A stretch of DNA of 15,579 bases from UBA12026 sp035291405 (GTDB lineage: Bacteria; Patescibacteriota; Microgenomatia; UBA8517), in the NCBI GenBank assembly GCA_035291405.1, contig DATDSD010000026.1, forward strand, positions 1-15,579, given 5' to 3'. The notes beneath the pieces are model-generated. The model saw only the letters and a program-made list of their open reading frames with translations. It did not search any database and was not told where the DNA came from. Positions 1 through 6,809 of the stretch are shown here, piece by piece; position 1 is the stretch's first letter, and each line of letters starts with the position of its first letter. The position numbers and the translations under genes are program-made.

Positions 1-830
1 CCTAAATTGTTATATTCTCCCGCTGTTTGACCTAAACTAGACACAATATTATCAAGATGCATTTTGGCCGTTTCTTTAGTTTTTGCAGTTGTAACAATTC
101 TAATAGAAGTCTCAAAACCAGCTTTACTTATTTTATTTTCAATTGCTTCCAAGGTTTTTGCAGAAACAGAATATTTAGCACTTTCTGAACTGCTTTCCTG
201 CTTTTTAGTGTCTGAAATAAACTTTCCTCCTGATTTTTGCCAATCTGATTCAACCGGAGAAATTAATATTTGAATAGAAGCTCCCTCATCAGTTCCCATT
301 TTAGCTAAAACCGAGGTTAGAGAGGCTAAAATGTCAGTAGGTAAATCTTTAAAAGTCTTTAACGGATAATGGCTTGGTTTAGATAATTGTAAAGCCTTAT
401 AGGCAACTTTTCCTTCCTCTTTAAATATGTTTATTTCTTGAACTTCTTTAATTTCAGCATCGGGATATGCTCCATGAATTGATTTTTCAATCAAGTCTTT
501 ATATTCGCTGGGTGCCCAAACATAGAATTTAATATCTTCAGCTCTAGCAACAATCTCAAAAGATATTGCAGGCTGGACAGAGAATTTTTGTTTCCATCCT
601 CCTTTTTTAATTGAATAAAGTGAAGCAAAGAGTTGCTCCATAGCGTCGGTTTTTATCTCATTAAGTCTAGGAACTGAAACTTGTAAGTAAACAGAATTAA
701 CTGACTTTTCCTCCCTGCCACGATAACGAAAAAGGGTAAATAAAGCATAACTTACTGTTAAAATTAAGAATACTAAAAAAATTGTTAGTAATAAGAAAGA
801 AATAATTATATTTATATCTGGAATTATCAT
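1..830 (-). CDS. Membrane-anchored protein, N-terminal part, resembling CPR type IV secretion/DUF87-type ATPases (partial at left edge)
   Basis: My own translation of the minus strand from the ATG at 830-828 gives 276 codons with no stop down to the window edge, so the gene is incomplete at its 3' end. It begins MIIPDINIII, with one hydrophobic segment at about residues 5-32 and then a basic RYRGR, a signal-anchor layout. A soluble alpha/beta part follows, with VYLQVSVPRLNE, then EQLFASLY and FEIVARAEDIKFYVWAPSEY. From memory this resembles the region preceding the ATPase domain in long CPR proteins annotated as type IV secretion DNA-binding, VirB4-like or DUF87 proteins. No Walker motif is visible because that part would lie beyond position 1. 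The start overlaps the stop of the upstream gene as ATGA, so translation is probably coupled. I am confident it is a gene and only moderately sure of the family. Confidence 0.6.
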   Translation of the reverse strand, partial: MIIPDINIIISFLLLTIFLVFLILTVSYALFTLFRYRGREEKSVNSVYLQVSVPRLNEIKTDAMEQLFASLYSIKKGGWKQKFSVQPAISFEIVARAEDIKFYVWAPSEYKDLIEKSIHGAYPDAEIKEVQEINIFKEEGKVAYKALQLSKPSHYPLKTFKDLPTDILASLTSVLAKMGTDEGASIQILISPVESDWQKSGGKFISDTKKQESSSESAKYSVSAKTLEAIENKISKAGFETSIRIVTTAKTKETAKMHLDNIVSSLGQTAGEYNNL

Positions 831-1156
831 TTACCAAACACCACCTTCCAACCATAATAAATGGCCTTTTTAAATATCCTTAACCAATATGCAATAGACC
901 ATGTTTTTGCATCTTCTTTGTTTCCTTTTTTAATTCCCTCTTCCATTTGTTCACGACCGACTTGAGGTATTTCAATTTTAAACCTTTTGTCATCAACAGA
1001 CTCAACCAATTTTTGACCCTTGTCGTCTGTAACTTTAGCTTTAAATTGTGTAGGTACAGGAGTAATAACCTCTTTTCTTTCAATATTTAAGGCTGATATA
1101 TCCTCCGGATTTTCATACTTATTTTTAGCTGGTTCTCTTTCAGGCAGCAGTCCCAT
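827..1156 (-). CDS. Small hypothetical protein, first gene of the unit with the ATPase-like protein
   Basis: This gene encodes 109 residues that I do not recognise. The N-terminal two thirds are charged and rich in K, E and P (MGLLPEREPAKNKYENPED), predicting an extended or disordered stretch. The C-terminus (about residues 85-109, SIAYWLRIFKKAIYYGWKVV) has an amphipathic, aromatic-rich helix that could lie on a membrane or dock on a partner. There is no signal peptide or cysteine. It ends in TGA, overlapping the next start by the ATGA pattern, so the two products are probably made together and may act together. An extended -10 element lies six bases before its ATG, and no Shine-Dalgarno sequence is seen. 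Small proteins preceding a conjugation-type ATPase are common, but assigning this one to a secretion apparatus is inference from position only. Confidence 0.7.
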   Translation of the reverse strand: MGLLPEREPAKNKYENPEDISALNIERKEVITPVPTQFKAKVTDDKGQKLVESVDDKRFKIEIPQVGREQMEEGIKKGNKEDAKTWSIAYWLRIFKKAIYYGWKVVFGK

Positions 1157-1162
1157 ATATTA

Positions 1163-1171
1163 ATATTAGCA
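1163..1171 (-). promoter_or_regulatory. Extended -10 promoter element for the 1156 start, leaderless geometry
   Basis: On the minus strand the bases read TGC-TAATAT-TAATAT-ATG. The hexamer TAATAT (1168-1163), preceded by TGC, is a good extended -10, and exactly six bases separate it from the ATG at 1156. A transcript starting six to seven bases after the -10 would begin at the start codon. No Shine-Dalgarno sequence lies in the spacer. Confidence 0.5.
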
Positions 1172-1193
1172 CAATAAAGGTTTAGGAAGGTCT

Positions 1194-2048
1194 CTAAGAT
1201 ACAAGCAAAAGACCAACCAAACTTAAAGCGGCACCAATAATTTTTCTAGGTATAAATTCATACTCTTTTAAGAAAATTATTGATAAAATTACGGTCAAAA
1301 TTCCACTTAAAGCGTTAATCGAAAAAAGCTGGGATGAATTTGTTGTGATTTGTAGTGCTTGAAAAAACGTAACAGCGGCAAAACCATATAGAAAACAAAG
1401 TATTGCAAGTTTTGGTAAAAATAATTTTTCTTTAAACATTGAACCAATACCTAAAATCTTCTTTGGGTAAATACCTGTAATAAATATGGCGGGTAGCAAA
1501 AATCCAATAATAACATATGAATAAGAATCAAAAGCCTGAACTAAAAATCTATCATTTGTGTTAGCTAGACCAAATAAAACCGCGGCAGTAAGTGCAAAAA
1601 TTTCGCCCAGTTTTATTTTTAATTTATCTCTCATGGAAACGACCATAACCCCAGCAAGAATTAAGAACGATCCTATCCATTGATTAAAATTTAATTTTTC
1701 ACCCAAGAATAATGACGCACCTAAAATTGCAAAAATTGTTTTACTTGAAAAAATAACCGTAAAACTTGAGGCTTCTGTGAATTTTAAAGATTTAAAAATA
1801 AAAATGTTGGCAAGGGCATAAGAAACTGTCATTAAAACAACTGACCAAAAAAATGGGAGTAAATTAGGAAAATTAATTCCCCCTTTGGTTATTAAAACAA
1901 ACAATCCAATAACCAATGAAACTCCTGTCTGAAATAGAATCGCAAACGAAATAGGGTCGGTTTTGTTGTTTTTAAGTAAAACCCTTTGTAACAAAACAGA
2001 TGAAGAATACAAAAAAATACTTAAGGTAATTAAAATTTGCCAAGACAT
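1194..2048 (-). CDS. EamA/DMT-superfamily transporter
   Basis: The 284-residue protein is almost entirely hydrophobic, with about ten predicted transmembrane helices in two halves of about 140 residues, the usual size and duplicated layout of EamA (drug/metabolite transporter) proteins. The first half contains ASSFTVIFSSKTIFAILGASLFLGEKLNFNQ, with the family's typical 'x-L-GE' loop before a helix, and then GSFLILAGVMVV. The second half repeats it with SALSG-type small residues, SIIFLKEYEFIPRKIIGAALSLVGLLLVS. The substrate cannot be told from sequence: relatives move amino acids, nucleosides, drugs or metabolites. It lies 43 bp after the cobalamin adenosyltransferase gene on the same strand but has its own good -10 six bases before its ATG, so it need not belong to that operon. 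The family assignment is firm; the role is open. Confidence 0.85.
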   Translation of the reverse strand: MSWQILITLSIFLYSSSVLLQRVLLKNNKTDPISFAILFQTGVSLVIGLFVLITKGGINFPNLLPFFWSVVLMTVSYALANIFIFKSLKFTEASSFTVIFSSKTIFAILGASLFLGEKLNFNQWIGSFLILAGVMVVSMRDKLKIKLGEIFALTAAVLFGLANTNDRFLVQAFDSYSYVIIGFLLPAIFITGIYPKKILGIGSMFKEKLFLPKLAILCFLYGFAAVTFFQALQITTNSSQLFSINALSGILTVILSIIFLKEYEFIPRKIIGAALSLVGLLLVS

Positions 2049-2054
2049 AGAAGT

Positions 2055-2060
2055 ATTTTA
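2055..2060 (-). promoter_or_regulatory. -10 element for the EamA transporter start, leaderless geometry
   Basis: The minus strand reads TAAAAT-ACTTCT-ATG. The hexamer matches TATAAT at five of six positions and lies exactly six bases before the ATG at 2048. The 43-bp spacer after the upstream gene is long enough for an independent promoter. No convincing -35 and no Shine-Dalgarno sequence are seen. Confidence 0.45.
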
Positions 2061-2091
2061 GATCTCAAAACTAAAATATTAAATAGTAAGT

Positions 2092-2589
2092 TTATTCAAT
2101 TTTCCAAACCTTCTCCTTTATATTCTTTTTGAAGTTTGTGTATCTTGCTAATGTAAACAAATAATCACTTAGTCTGTTCAAAAAAACAAGTGGCTCATGA
2201 TTTGTGGTTTGGGATTTATAATAATATGTAACTAGTGAACGCTCTGCACGACGAACCAGGGCACGTGCAAAGTAAAGATCACGGGATTTTTTGCATCCCG
2301 AGTAAATTATGAAGTTGGAAAGAACAGGCAACTTTCCTTCCATTGCATCAATTTCTTTTTCCAGTTCTTTTATAAACTCTTTTGAAAATTTTAAGTTTGC
2401 ACCTGATAAAATAGAATTAATTGTAAATAGATTTCTTTGTATTTCTGTTAGATTTCCAATAATTCCTAGGTATGAATTTAGTTCATCTATTGCTCCAATT
2501 GCATTAATTAATTTTGAAGATTTTAGTATTCTTTCACCAGAGAAGGTTCCTGTCATTCCTCTATCGCCTGTTTTTGTATAAACAGCCAT
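2092..2589 (-). CDS. pduO: PduO-type cob(I)alamin adenosyltransferase
   Basis: This enzyme transfers the adenosyl group of ATP to cob(I)alamin, giving adenosylcobalamin. The 165 residues carry the family's landmarks in order: YTKTGDRGMTGTFSGER near the N-terminus (residues 4-20, ATP binding), GAIDELNSYLG (32-42), RALVRRAERSL (109-119, with the conserved arginine pair and RRAER) and LNRLSDYLFTLAR (137-149). At 165 residues it is slightly shorter than the usual 180-190. The segment that often reads F-I-L-P-G-G is FIIYSGC here. The ATG overlaps the TAA of the MazG gene by one base (TAATG), indicating translational coupling. The same operon encodes an adenosylcobalamin-dependent reductase, so its probable job is to make that enzyme's cofactor from salvaged corrinoid. 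No corrin-ring biosynthesis gene is in the window. Confidence 0.9.
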   Translation of the reverse strand: MAVYTKTGDRGMTGTFSGERILKSSKLINAIGAIDELNSYLGIIGNLTEIQRNLFTINSILSGANLKFSKEFIKELEKEIDAMEGKLPVLSNFIIYSGCKKSRDLYFARALVRRAERSLVTYYYKSQTTNHEPLVFLNRLSDYLFTLARYTNFKKNIKEKVWKIE

Positions 2590-2978
2590 TATTTTTTATG
2601 TTCTCTATATTTTTTCTTTTGGGCAAAATAAAAATCTTTTCCACCATTTTTTAATCCTTCTACGGGATATTTCTCCTCAACTTTTTTTAAAGTCTTTTTT
2701 AAACTATCTGAAATATCTATATCGAGTCTGTCGGCAAATTCACATAGGTAATTGACAACATCCCCGACTTCCTTTTCTAAATCATCCTTTTTTGCTTTAC
2801 TTTTTTCAATCTCTTCTTCGGCCACTGGACTTTCTTGCCACTGAAAATGTTCCATTAATTCTCCCGCTTCTAAAACTATTGATATCGCTAGGCTTCTTGC
2901 GTCTGGATGCCAACCTCGTTCGTCTCTCACTTTTCTTGCCCAATTCTTAATATCTTCTAATGTGGTTTTCTTATCCAT
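2589..2978 (-). CDS. MazG-like nucleotide pyrophosphohydrolase
   Basis: With the start I prefer (ATG at 2978-2976) the protein has 129 residues. An upstream ATG at 3029 in the same frame would place 17 extra residues over the end of nrdJ and is less likely, because homology begins at TTLEDIKNWARKVRDERGW. The fold is an all-alpha MazG/dCTPase-like NTP pyrophosphatase: E37-A-G-E40 in LEAGELMEHFQW and E70-V-G-D73 in EKEVGDVVNYL form the expected ExxE ... ExxD magnesium site. Such enzymes hydrolyse (d)NTPs to monophosphate and pyrophosphate, often removing non-canonical or excess nucleotides. The ATG follows the nrdJ stop by one base, so the genes are co-translated, and a weak GAGTG precedes it inside nrdJ. 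The context suggests cleaning or balancing of the dNTP pool; the exact substrate is unknown. Confidence 0.85.
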   Translation of the reverse strand: MDKKTTLEDIKNWARKVRDERGWHPDARSLAISIVLEAGELMEHFQWQESPVAEEEIEKSKAKKDDLEKEVGDVVNYLCEFADRLDIDISDSLKKTLKKVEEKYPVEGLKNGGKDFYFAQKKKYREHKK

Positions 2979-2979
2979 A

Positions 2980-5451
2980 TTAACACTCAGAATGTCCACA
3001 GACATGACATTTGGAGCAACCTTCTTCAAAAACTAATGCCCCCGCTCCACAAGAAGGACAAATATCTCCCGCCTTTTCAAGTTTGGCCTGAAGGAAAAGA
3101 TTTTCCTGTTTATTGTCTACTTCTACATGAGGAACTGAAGCTACGACTTCACTAACTATTCCGTTTGGATTAGAATTTCCAAAAATGTTTGGGCTGTTGT
3201 GATACCCGTTTATCCCAAAATTATAATGAACAGATATCGCACCGGCAATAGCATCTGGTAGGGACCTTATTTTTGTTGGTCCAAATCCAATTGACCTTCT
3301 TCCCCCAATTCCTGATAACTGTTCTGCAATTTCTTTGGCTTTATCTTTAGCAGAAATATTTCCTCTAAATTTTAAGGTTGTTGAAATAGTTCTACCCAAG
3401 GCTTCTGCCATGGCGGCAACATCAGAACCAGCTTTTCCTACATTTATAAATACTTCTAGGGGTTCTCCGTTATTATCTTCATTTATGGTTATAAACGCTG
3501 TACCAACTGGAGTATTCATTCTGTAAGTAGAACCTCTAACCATATACGGTCTATTTCTTAATGGTTCCTCGACTACGGGAGGAGTAATTGTTTCTTCTTT
3601 TTTCTTTGCTTCACTATTTACACCTAAGTTTAAAACCTGAGCATCTTTACAACCATCTCTAAAAACAGTTACGCCTTTGCATTCAGAATTCCAAGCATCA
3701 AGATAGGCATTTTTAATATCCTCAACTGTTGCGTCGTTTCTTAAATTGATAGTTTTACTGACCGCATTTTCTGTAAACTTCTGAAAAGTTGATTGTGTTT
3801 TTATGTGCCAAATAGGATCAATTTCATGAGCTGTACCAAAAATTTTCTTTATATCTTCCGGAACTCCATCAATATGTCTAACCACCCCATTTTCTCCTAC
3901 CTTATCCATTAATTCCTTGCTCCAGAAACCCTTTTCTTTAGCCATCTCTTCAAATTTGGGATTAACAAAAGTTAACTTTCTGTCCAAATGTTTATCTTTA
4001 ACAATATGTTGAAAAGCTATAGCAAAAAGTGGTTCAATCCCTGATGAAGATCCAGCAATAATTGAGATAGTTCCAGTTGGTGCAATTGTAGTAACTGTTG
4101 AGTTTCTTCTGGGTTTATCCTTTTTGTAGATTGAACTATTAAATAATGGAAATACCCCCCTAACTCTAGCCAGCTTTTCTGTTTCATCTACTGCCACTTC
4201 CTGAATTGTTTTCATTATTTTTTGAGCCAAATTTAAAGCTTCTTCAGAATCATATGGAATACCCAAATCCAAAAGCATATCTGCCCAACCGCCAATTCCT
4301 AGCCCTATCCTTCGAATAGCAAAGACAGTCTTTCTTATTTGTTCCAATGGATATGGGTTAACCTCAATAACATTGTCCAAAAATCTAACAGATTTTCTAG
4401 TTACTTCTTCCAACTCATCCCAAAGAATTTGTCCGTCTTTAACAAAGTAGGTTAAAAATATACTTCCCAAATTACAAGCATCAAATGGGTACAATGGTTG
4501 CTCACCACAGGGATTTGTTGCCTCAATTTCGCCCAAAACAGGTACTGGATTACCCGTACTTTTGTTGATTTTATCAATAAAAATTAGTCCAGGATCTCCT
4601 GTTCTCCAGGCCCCGTCGGCTATCTCGTTGAATACTTTTTTGGCAGAAAGTTGTCCAACTATCTTTTTTGTTTTAGGACTTACCAGATCATATTCTTTGT
4701 CTTCTTGGTAAGCCTTCATGAATTTCTCCGTTAAGGCAACTGATATATTAAAGTTTGTAATTCCCCCCTCTTCCTTACAATGGATAAATTCTAAAATATC
4801 AGGATGATCCACTCTTAAAATTCCCATATTAGCCCCCCTTCTTTTCCCTCCCTGTTTTACTTCATTTGTGGCAGCATCAAATATTCTCATAAAGGAGATT
4901 GGGCCGGATGCCGTACCGCTTGAAGTTTTAACCACAGAACCACTTTCTCTTAAACGACTGAACGCAAATCCGGTTCCTCCTCCCGTTTTATGTATTATCG
5001 CCTGATACTTTAAAGCATCAAATATTCCTTCCATTGAATCCTCAACAGGAAGAACAAAACAAGCAGAATATTGTAATCCGTTTCCTGTTCCTGCATTCAT
5101 TAATGTAGGAGAGTTGGGCAAAAATTTACGACTTACCATTAATTCATAAAAATCACGGGCCGATTCCAGAACTTCTTTTTTATTTGCTCCCCACCTACTC
5201 TCAGCGGAAGCAATTTCAAAAGATACTCTCCAAAGCATCTCTTCCGGAGTTTCAAGGGGTTTTAAATTATTATCCTTCACTAGATATCTCTCTGATAAAA
5301 CTTTTAAGGCTTGTTCAGTCCATTCTCCCTTTGGCAGATCGTCTGGTCTTTGAGGTCTTTGACCTATTTTTTTAGCAATTTCCTTTTTAATTTCATCGTA
5401 AGTCGGAGCTTTAAAACTTTCAAATGATATTTGTTTTTTATTTTTTTTCAT
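2980..5451 (-). CDS. nrdJ: Class II adenosylcobalamin-dependent ribonucleotide reductase
   Basis: The protein (823 residues) reduces ribonucleotides to deoxyribonucleotides using a thiyl radical generated from adenosylcobalamin, without oxygen or a separate radical subunit. The radical cysteine is C315 in NPCGEQPLYPFDACNLGS, with E317 beside it. C131 (SACFVLPV) and C326 form the expected redox pair, and the spacings 131/315/326 parallel those remembered for the Thermotoga maritima enzyme. Other landmarks are SPTLMNAG (114-121), the glycine-rich HKTGGGTGFAFSRLR (154-168) and APTGTISIIAGSSSGIEP (457-474). The C-terminus has CPSCG (798-802) and CSKCHVCGHSEC (812-823), a cysteine-rich tail that probably binds zinc and recharges the active site. 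There is no N-terminal ATP-cone, so activity regulation by ATP/dATP is probably absent. The ATG lies 13 bases after the nrdR stop, with no clear Shine-Dalgarno sequence. Confidence 0.95.
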   Translation of the reverse strand: MKKNKKQISFESFKAPTYDEIKKEIAKKIGQRPQRPDDLPKGEWTEQALKVLSERYLVKDNNLKPLETPEEMLWRVSFEIASAESRWGANKKEVLESARDFYELMVSRKFLPNSPTLMNAGTGNGLQYSACFVLPVEDSMEGIFDALKYQAIIHKTGGGTGFAFSRLRESGSVVKTSSGTASGPISFMRIFDAATNEVKQGGKRRGANMGILRVDHPDILEFIHCKEEGGITNFNISVALTEKFMKAYQEDKEYDLVSPKTKKIVGQLSAKKVFNEIADGAWRTGDPGLIFIDKINKSTGNPVPVLGEIEATNPCGEQPLYPFDACNLGSIFLTYFVKDGQILWDELEEVTRKSVRFLDNVIEVNPYPLEQIRKTVFAIRRIGLGIGGWADMLLDLGIPYDSEEALNLAQKIMKTIQEVAVDETEKLARVRGVFPLFNSSIYKKDKPRRNSTVTTIAPTGTISIIAGSSSGIEPLFAIAFQHIVKDKHLDRKLTFVNPKFEEMAKEKGFWSKELMDKVGENGVVRHIDGVPEDIKKIFGTAHEIDPIWHIKTQSTFQKFTENAVSKTINLRNDATVEDIKNAYLDAWNSECKGVTVFRDGCKDAQVLNLGVNSEAKKKEETITPPVVEEPLRNRPYMVRGSTYRMNTPVGTAFITINEDNNGEPLEVFINVGKAGSDVAAMAEALGRTISTTLKFRGNISAKDKAKEIAEQLSGIGGRRSIGFGPTKIRSLPDAIAGAISVHYNFGINGYHNSPNIFGNSNPNGIVSEVVASVPHVEVDNKQENLFLQAKLEKAGDICPSCGAGALVFEEGCSKCHVCGHSEC

Positions 5452-5464
5452 ATGTTTTTAATAT

Positions 5465-5911
5465 TTAGATATTTGCCTCAATTATCTTTTCAAAATCTTC
5501 CAAATCTTCAAATTGTAAATAAACACTTGCAAATCTTAACCATGCCACCTTGTCAATCTTTTTAAGCCTTTTTAAAACTGCATTACCAATTACTTTACTA
5601 GGAACTTCTTCTTTTAAGGCCTTCAAGAGTTCCCTTTCAACCTCATTTACTGTTTCCTCTACCATGTCCAAGGATACTGGTCTTTTTTCAATTGATCTTA
5701 AAATACCTCTTTTAACTTTTTCTCTATCAAAAGGTTCACGTCTACCGTCTTTTTTAATAACCCACAATACAGATTTCTTTACTTCCTCATGTGTAGTAAA
5801 TCTTTTTTTGCATTTGTTACACTCTCTCCTCCTTCTTATGGCTTGTCCATCAGATACAACTCTCGATTCCAAAACCTGTGTGTCAGATGTATTACAAAAT
5901 GGACAATTCAT
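5465..5911 (-). CDS. nrdR: Transcriptional repressor NrdR
   Basis: NrdR senses ATP and dATP and represses ribonucleotide reductase genes. The 148-residue protein has the full family layout: an N-terminal zinc ribbon with C3-x2-C6 (MNCPFCNTSDTQVLESR) and C31-x2-C34 (RRRRECNKCKKRFTTHEEV), and then an ATP-cone from about residue 49 to 139 beginning VIKKDGRREPFDREKVKRGI. The length is typical, and the start at MNCPFC is the canonical one. It is the first gene of the run nrdR-nrdJ-mazG-pduO, so it probably controls its own operon. I looked for a pair of NrdR boxes upstream and did not find a convincing one. A TTGACA lies 19 bases before the ATG but has no -10 at the right distance. Confidence 0.95.
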   Translation of the reverse strand: MNCPFCNTSDTQVLESRVVSDGQAIRRRRECNKCKKRFTTHEEVKKSVLWVIKKDGRREPFDREKVKRGILRSIEKRPVSLDMVEETVNEVERELLKALKEEVPSKVIGNAVLKRLKKIDKVAWLRFASVYLQFEDLEDFEKIIEANI

Positions 5912-6046
5912 GTTTTTTACTAAAAAATAATGTCAAACCATATTTCACAAATGAAAACAAAAAACACCAGAACTAGTAACAAAATTGATAATCTAACACT
6001 AGGGGTGGACAGTCAACTACCAACTTTTAGTTCTAAATATATCAGC

Positions 6047-6067
6047 TTACGCCTGTCCTGAGCGTAA
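6047..6067. repeat. Inverted repeat TTACGC/GCGTAA
   Basis: TTACGC (6047-6052) and GCGTAA (6062-6067) are perfect inverted repeats around a nine-base loop containing GTCCTGA. There is no T-tract on either side, so it is a weak terminator candidate. The loop and right arm (TGTCCTGAGCGTA) resemble, from memory, one arm of a dispersed intergenic hairpin repeat seen in various bacteria. This is a recollection, not a search result. Confidence 0.4.
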
Positions 6068-6090
6068 AATATCAAAAATAAAAATTGCTC

Positions 6091-6112
6091 GCGGAGATTT
6101 AGCGGAGATTAA
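6091..6112. repeat. 11-bp tandem repeat, two copies
   Basis: GCGGAGATTTA (6091-6101) is followed directly by GCGGAGATTAA (6102-6112), identical at ten of eleven positions. It lies in the non-coding spacer downstream of the DUF5667 gene. Two copies are too few to suggest a function. Confidence 0.6.
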
Positions 6113-6133
6113 GAATTTATCCTGTGTAAAAAA

Positions 6134-6742
6134 TTACTTCGTTTCAAAAGGATTTTCTGGTGGAACAAGGCCAACTGATAACATATGGTCTCTGATTTTT
6201 GTATATGTTTCTTTCGAATGGTTTCTAACCTTAATTACTTCAGGTTTAATGTCCTCCGGAGAAAGGGGTAAAATTTCATTCTCAATTACTTCCACGTGTT
6301 TTAGAGAGGCAATCGCAATTTTCCTGTAAAAATCTTTGTCATCCCCCATTATTAATTCGGCACTTTCTAAATACTTACCTGATTTAGTTAATGTAGATAA
6401 TCCCAAGTCTGGTTTATTGTTTTTGAAGAGTTCAAGAGAAGAGCCTAACCTCTTATCAGCAAAGAGAAGATTAATCTCTGCTTTCTTGGCATTATTAAAA
6501 GTGATTGCTAGCCAAGTTTTATCTCTTAATACTTTTAGATACCAAAAAGGATTATCAGGAAGAATTTTACCCTGATAAGCTAATGCGTAGTCAATGGAAG
6601 TGGACTTTTCAACTGTTGTTCTTTCAGATAAAACTATTGGAGAATAAGCAAATTTTGGGCTAGCACTTCTGAACACTGATATCAAAAGTATGGCAAAAGC
6701 TATCAAAATTGTAGTACTAATTCCTGCAATTTTGTTTTTCAT
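6134..6742 (-). CDS. DUF5667 domain protein, secreted or membrane-anchored
   Basis: The protein has 202 residues. Residues 4-28 form a hydrophobic N-terminal segment (AGISTTILIAFAILLISVF), a signal peptide or anchor with no lipobox cysteine. The core from about 55 to 160 matches the DUF5667 pattern: LAYQGKILPDNPFWYLKVLRDKTW, then AEINLLFADKRLGSSLELF and an alternating helical region. The 'LPDnPfYfLK' entry followed by 'A...l..A..RL' is the family's hallmark. The function is unknown; members are predicted helical proteins outside the membrane. In many bacteria DUF5667 genes lie beside an ECF sigma factor, but none is in this window. A possible -10 (TACAAT) ends 11 bases before the ATG, giving a leader of only a few bases, and no Shine-Dalgarno sequence is visible. 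Confidence 0.75.
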   Translation of the reverse strand: MKNKIAGISTTILIAFAILLISVFRSASPKFAYSPIVLSERTTVEKSTSIDYALAYQGKILPDNPFWYLKVLRDKTWLAITFNNAKKAEINLLFADKRLGSSLELFKNNKPDLGLSTLTKSGKYLESAELIMGDDKDFYRKIAIASLKHVEVIENEILPLSPEDIKPEVIKVRNHSKETYTKIRDHMLSVGLVPPENPFETK

Positions 6743-6809
6743 GGGTGATTGTCATTGTATATCTTTTTATGATTACTCGCAAATATCTGTTAGTTGTAAC
6801 AAAATATAT

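Larger units (their letters stand above)
5912..6133. other. 222-bp intergenic spacer with GC-rich islands, no gene
   Basis: I see no coding sequence here. The 3' end of the DUF5667 gene and the 5' side of nrdR border it, so it should hold a terminator and the nrdR promoter. Against an AT-rich background it has three GC-richer islands: about 6001-6031 (a GGTGG ... CTACC weak stem), 6047-6067 (TTACGC ... GCGTAA hairpin) and 6088-6112 (an 11-bp tandem repeat). None has a following T-run in the minus direction that would make a standard intrinsic terminator. It could be a degenerate mobile or intergenic repeat, or a small RNA. Confidence 0.5.

Noticed and set aside
64..273. A 69-codon plus-strand open frame near the left edge
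   Set aside because: The minus strand here is one uninterrupted frame of 276 codons with a signal anchor and a domain-like sequence, so this is its shadow.
827..829. Recoding of TGA as glycine or tryptophan, as in some CPR lineages
   Set aside because: TGA ends the 827-1156 gene in a normal ATGA overlap and is not found inside the conserved genes, so the standard bacterial code fits.
2979..3029. Upstream ATG start for the MazG-like gene at 3029
   Set aside because: It would add 17 residues encoded over the cysteine-rich end of nrdJ; homology and the one-base gap after the nrdJ stop favour 2978.
5550..5930. A 126-codon open frame antisense to nrdR
   Set aside because: nrdR is canonical from start to stop, and the antisense product is a low-complexity, serine/leucine-rich chain.
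5912..5960. NrdR box or TTGACA-based promoter before nrdR
   Set aside because: No pair of NrdR-box palindromes is readable, and the TTGACA 19 bases before the ATG has no -10 at 16-18 bp.
5912..6133. Cobalamin riboswitch controlling the B12-dependent operon
   Set aside because: I could not find a B12-box-like conserved core, and the non-coding leader is short for a riboswitch of that class.
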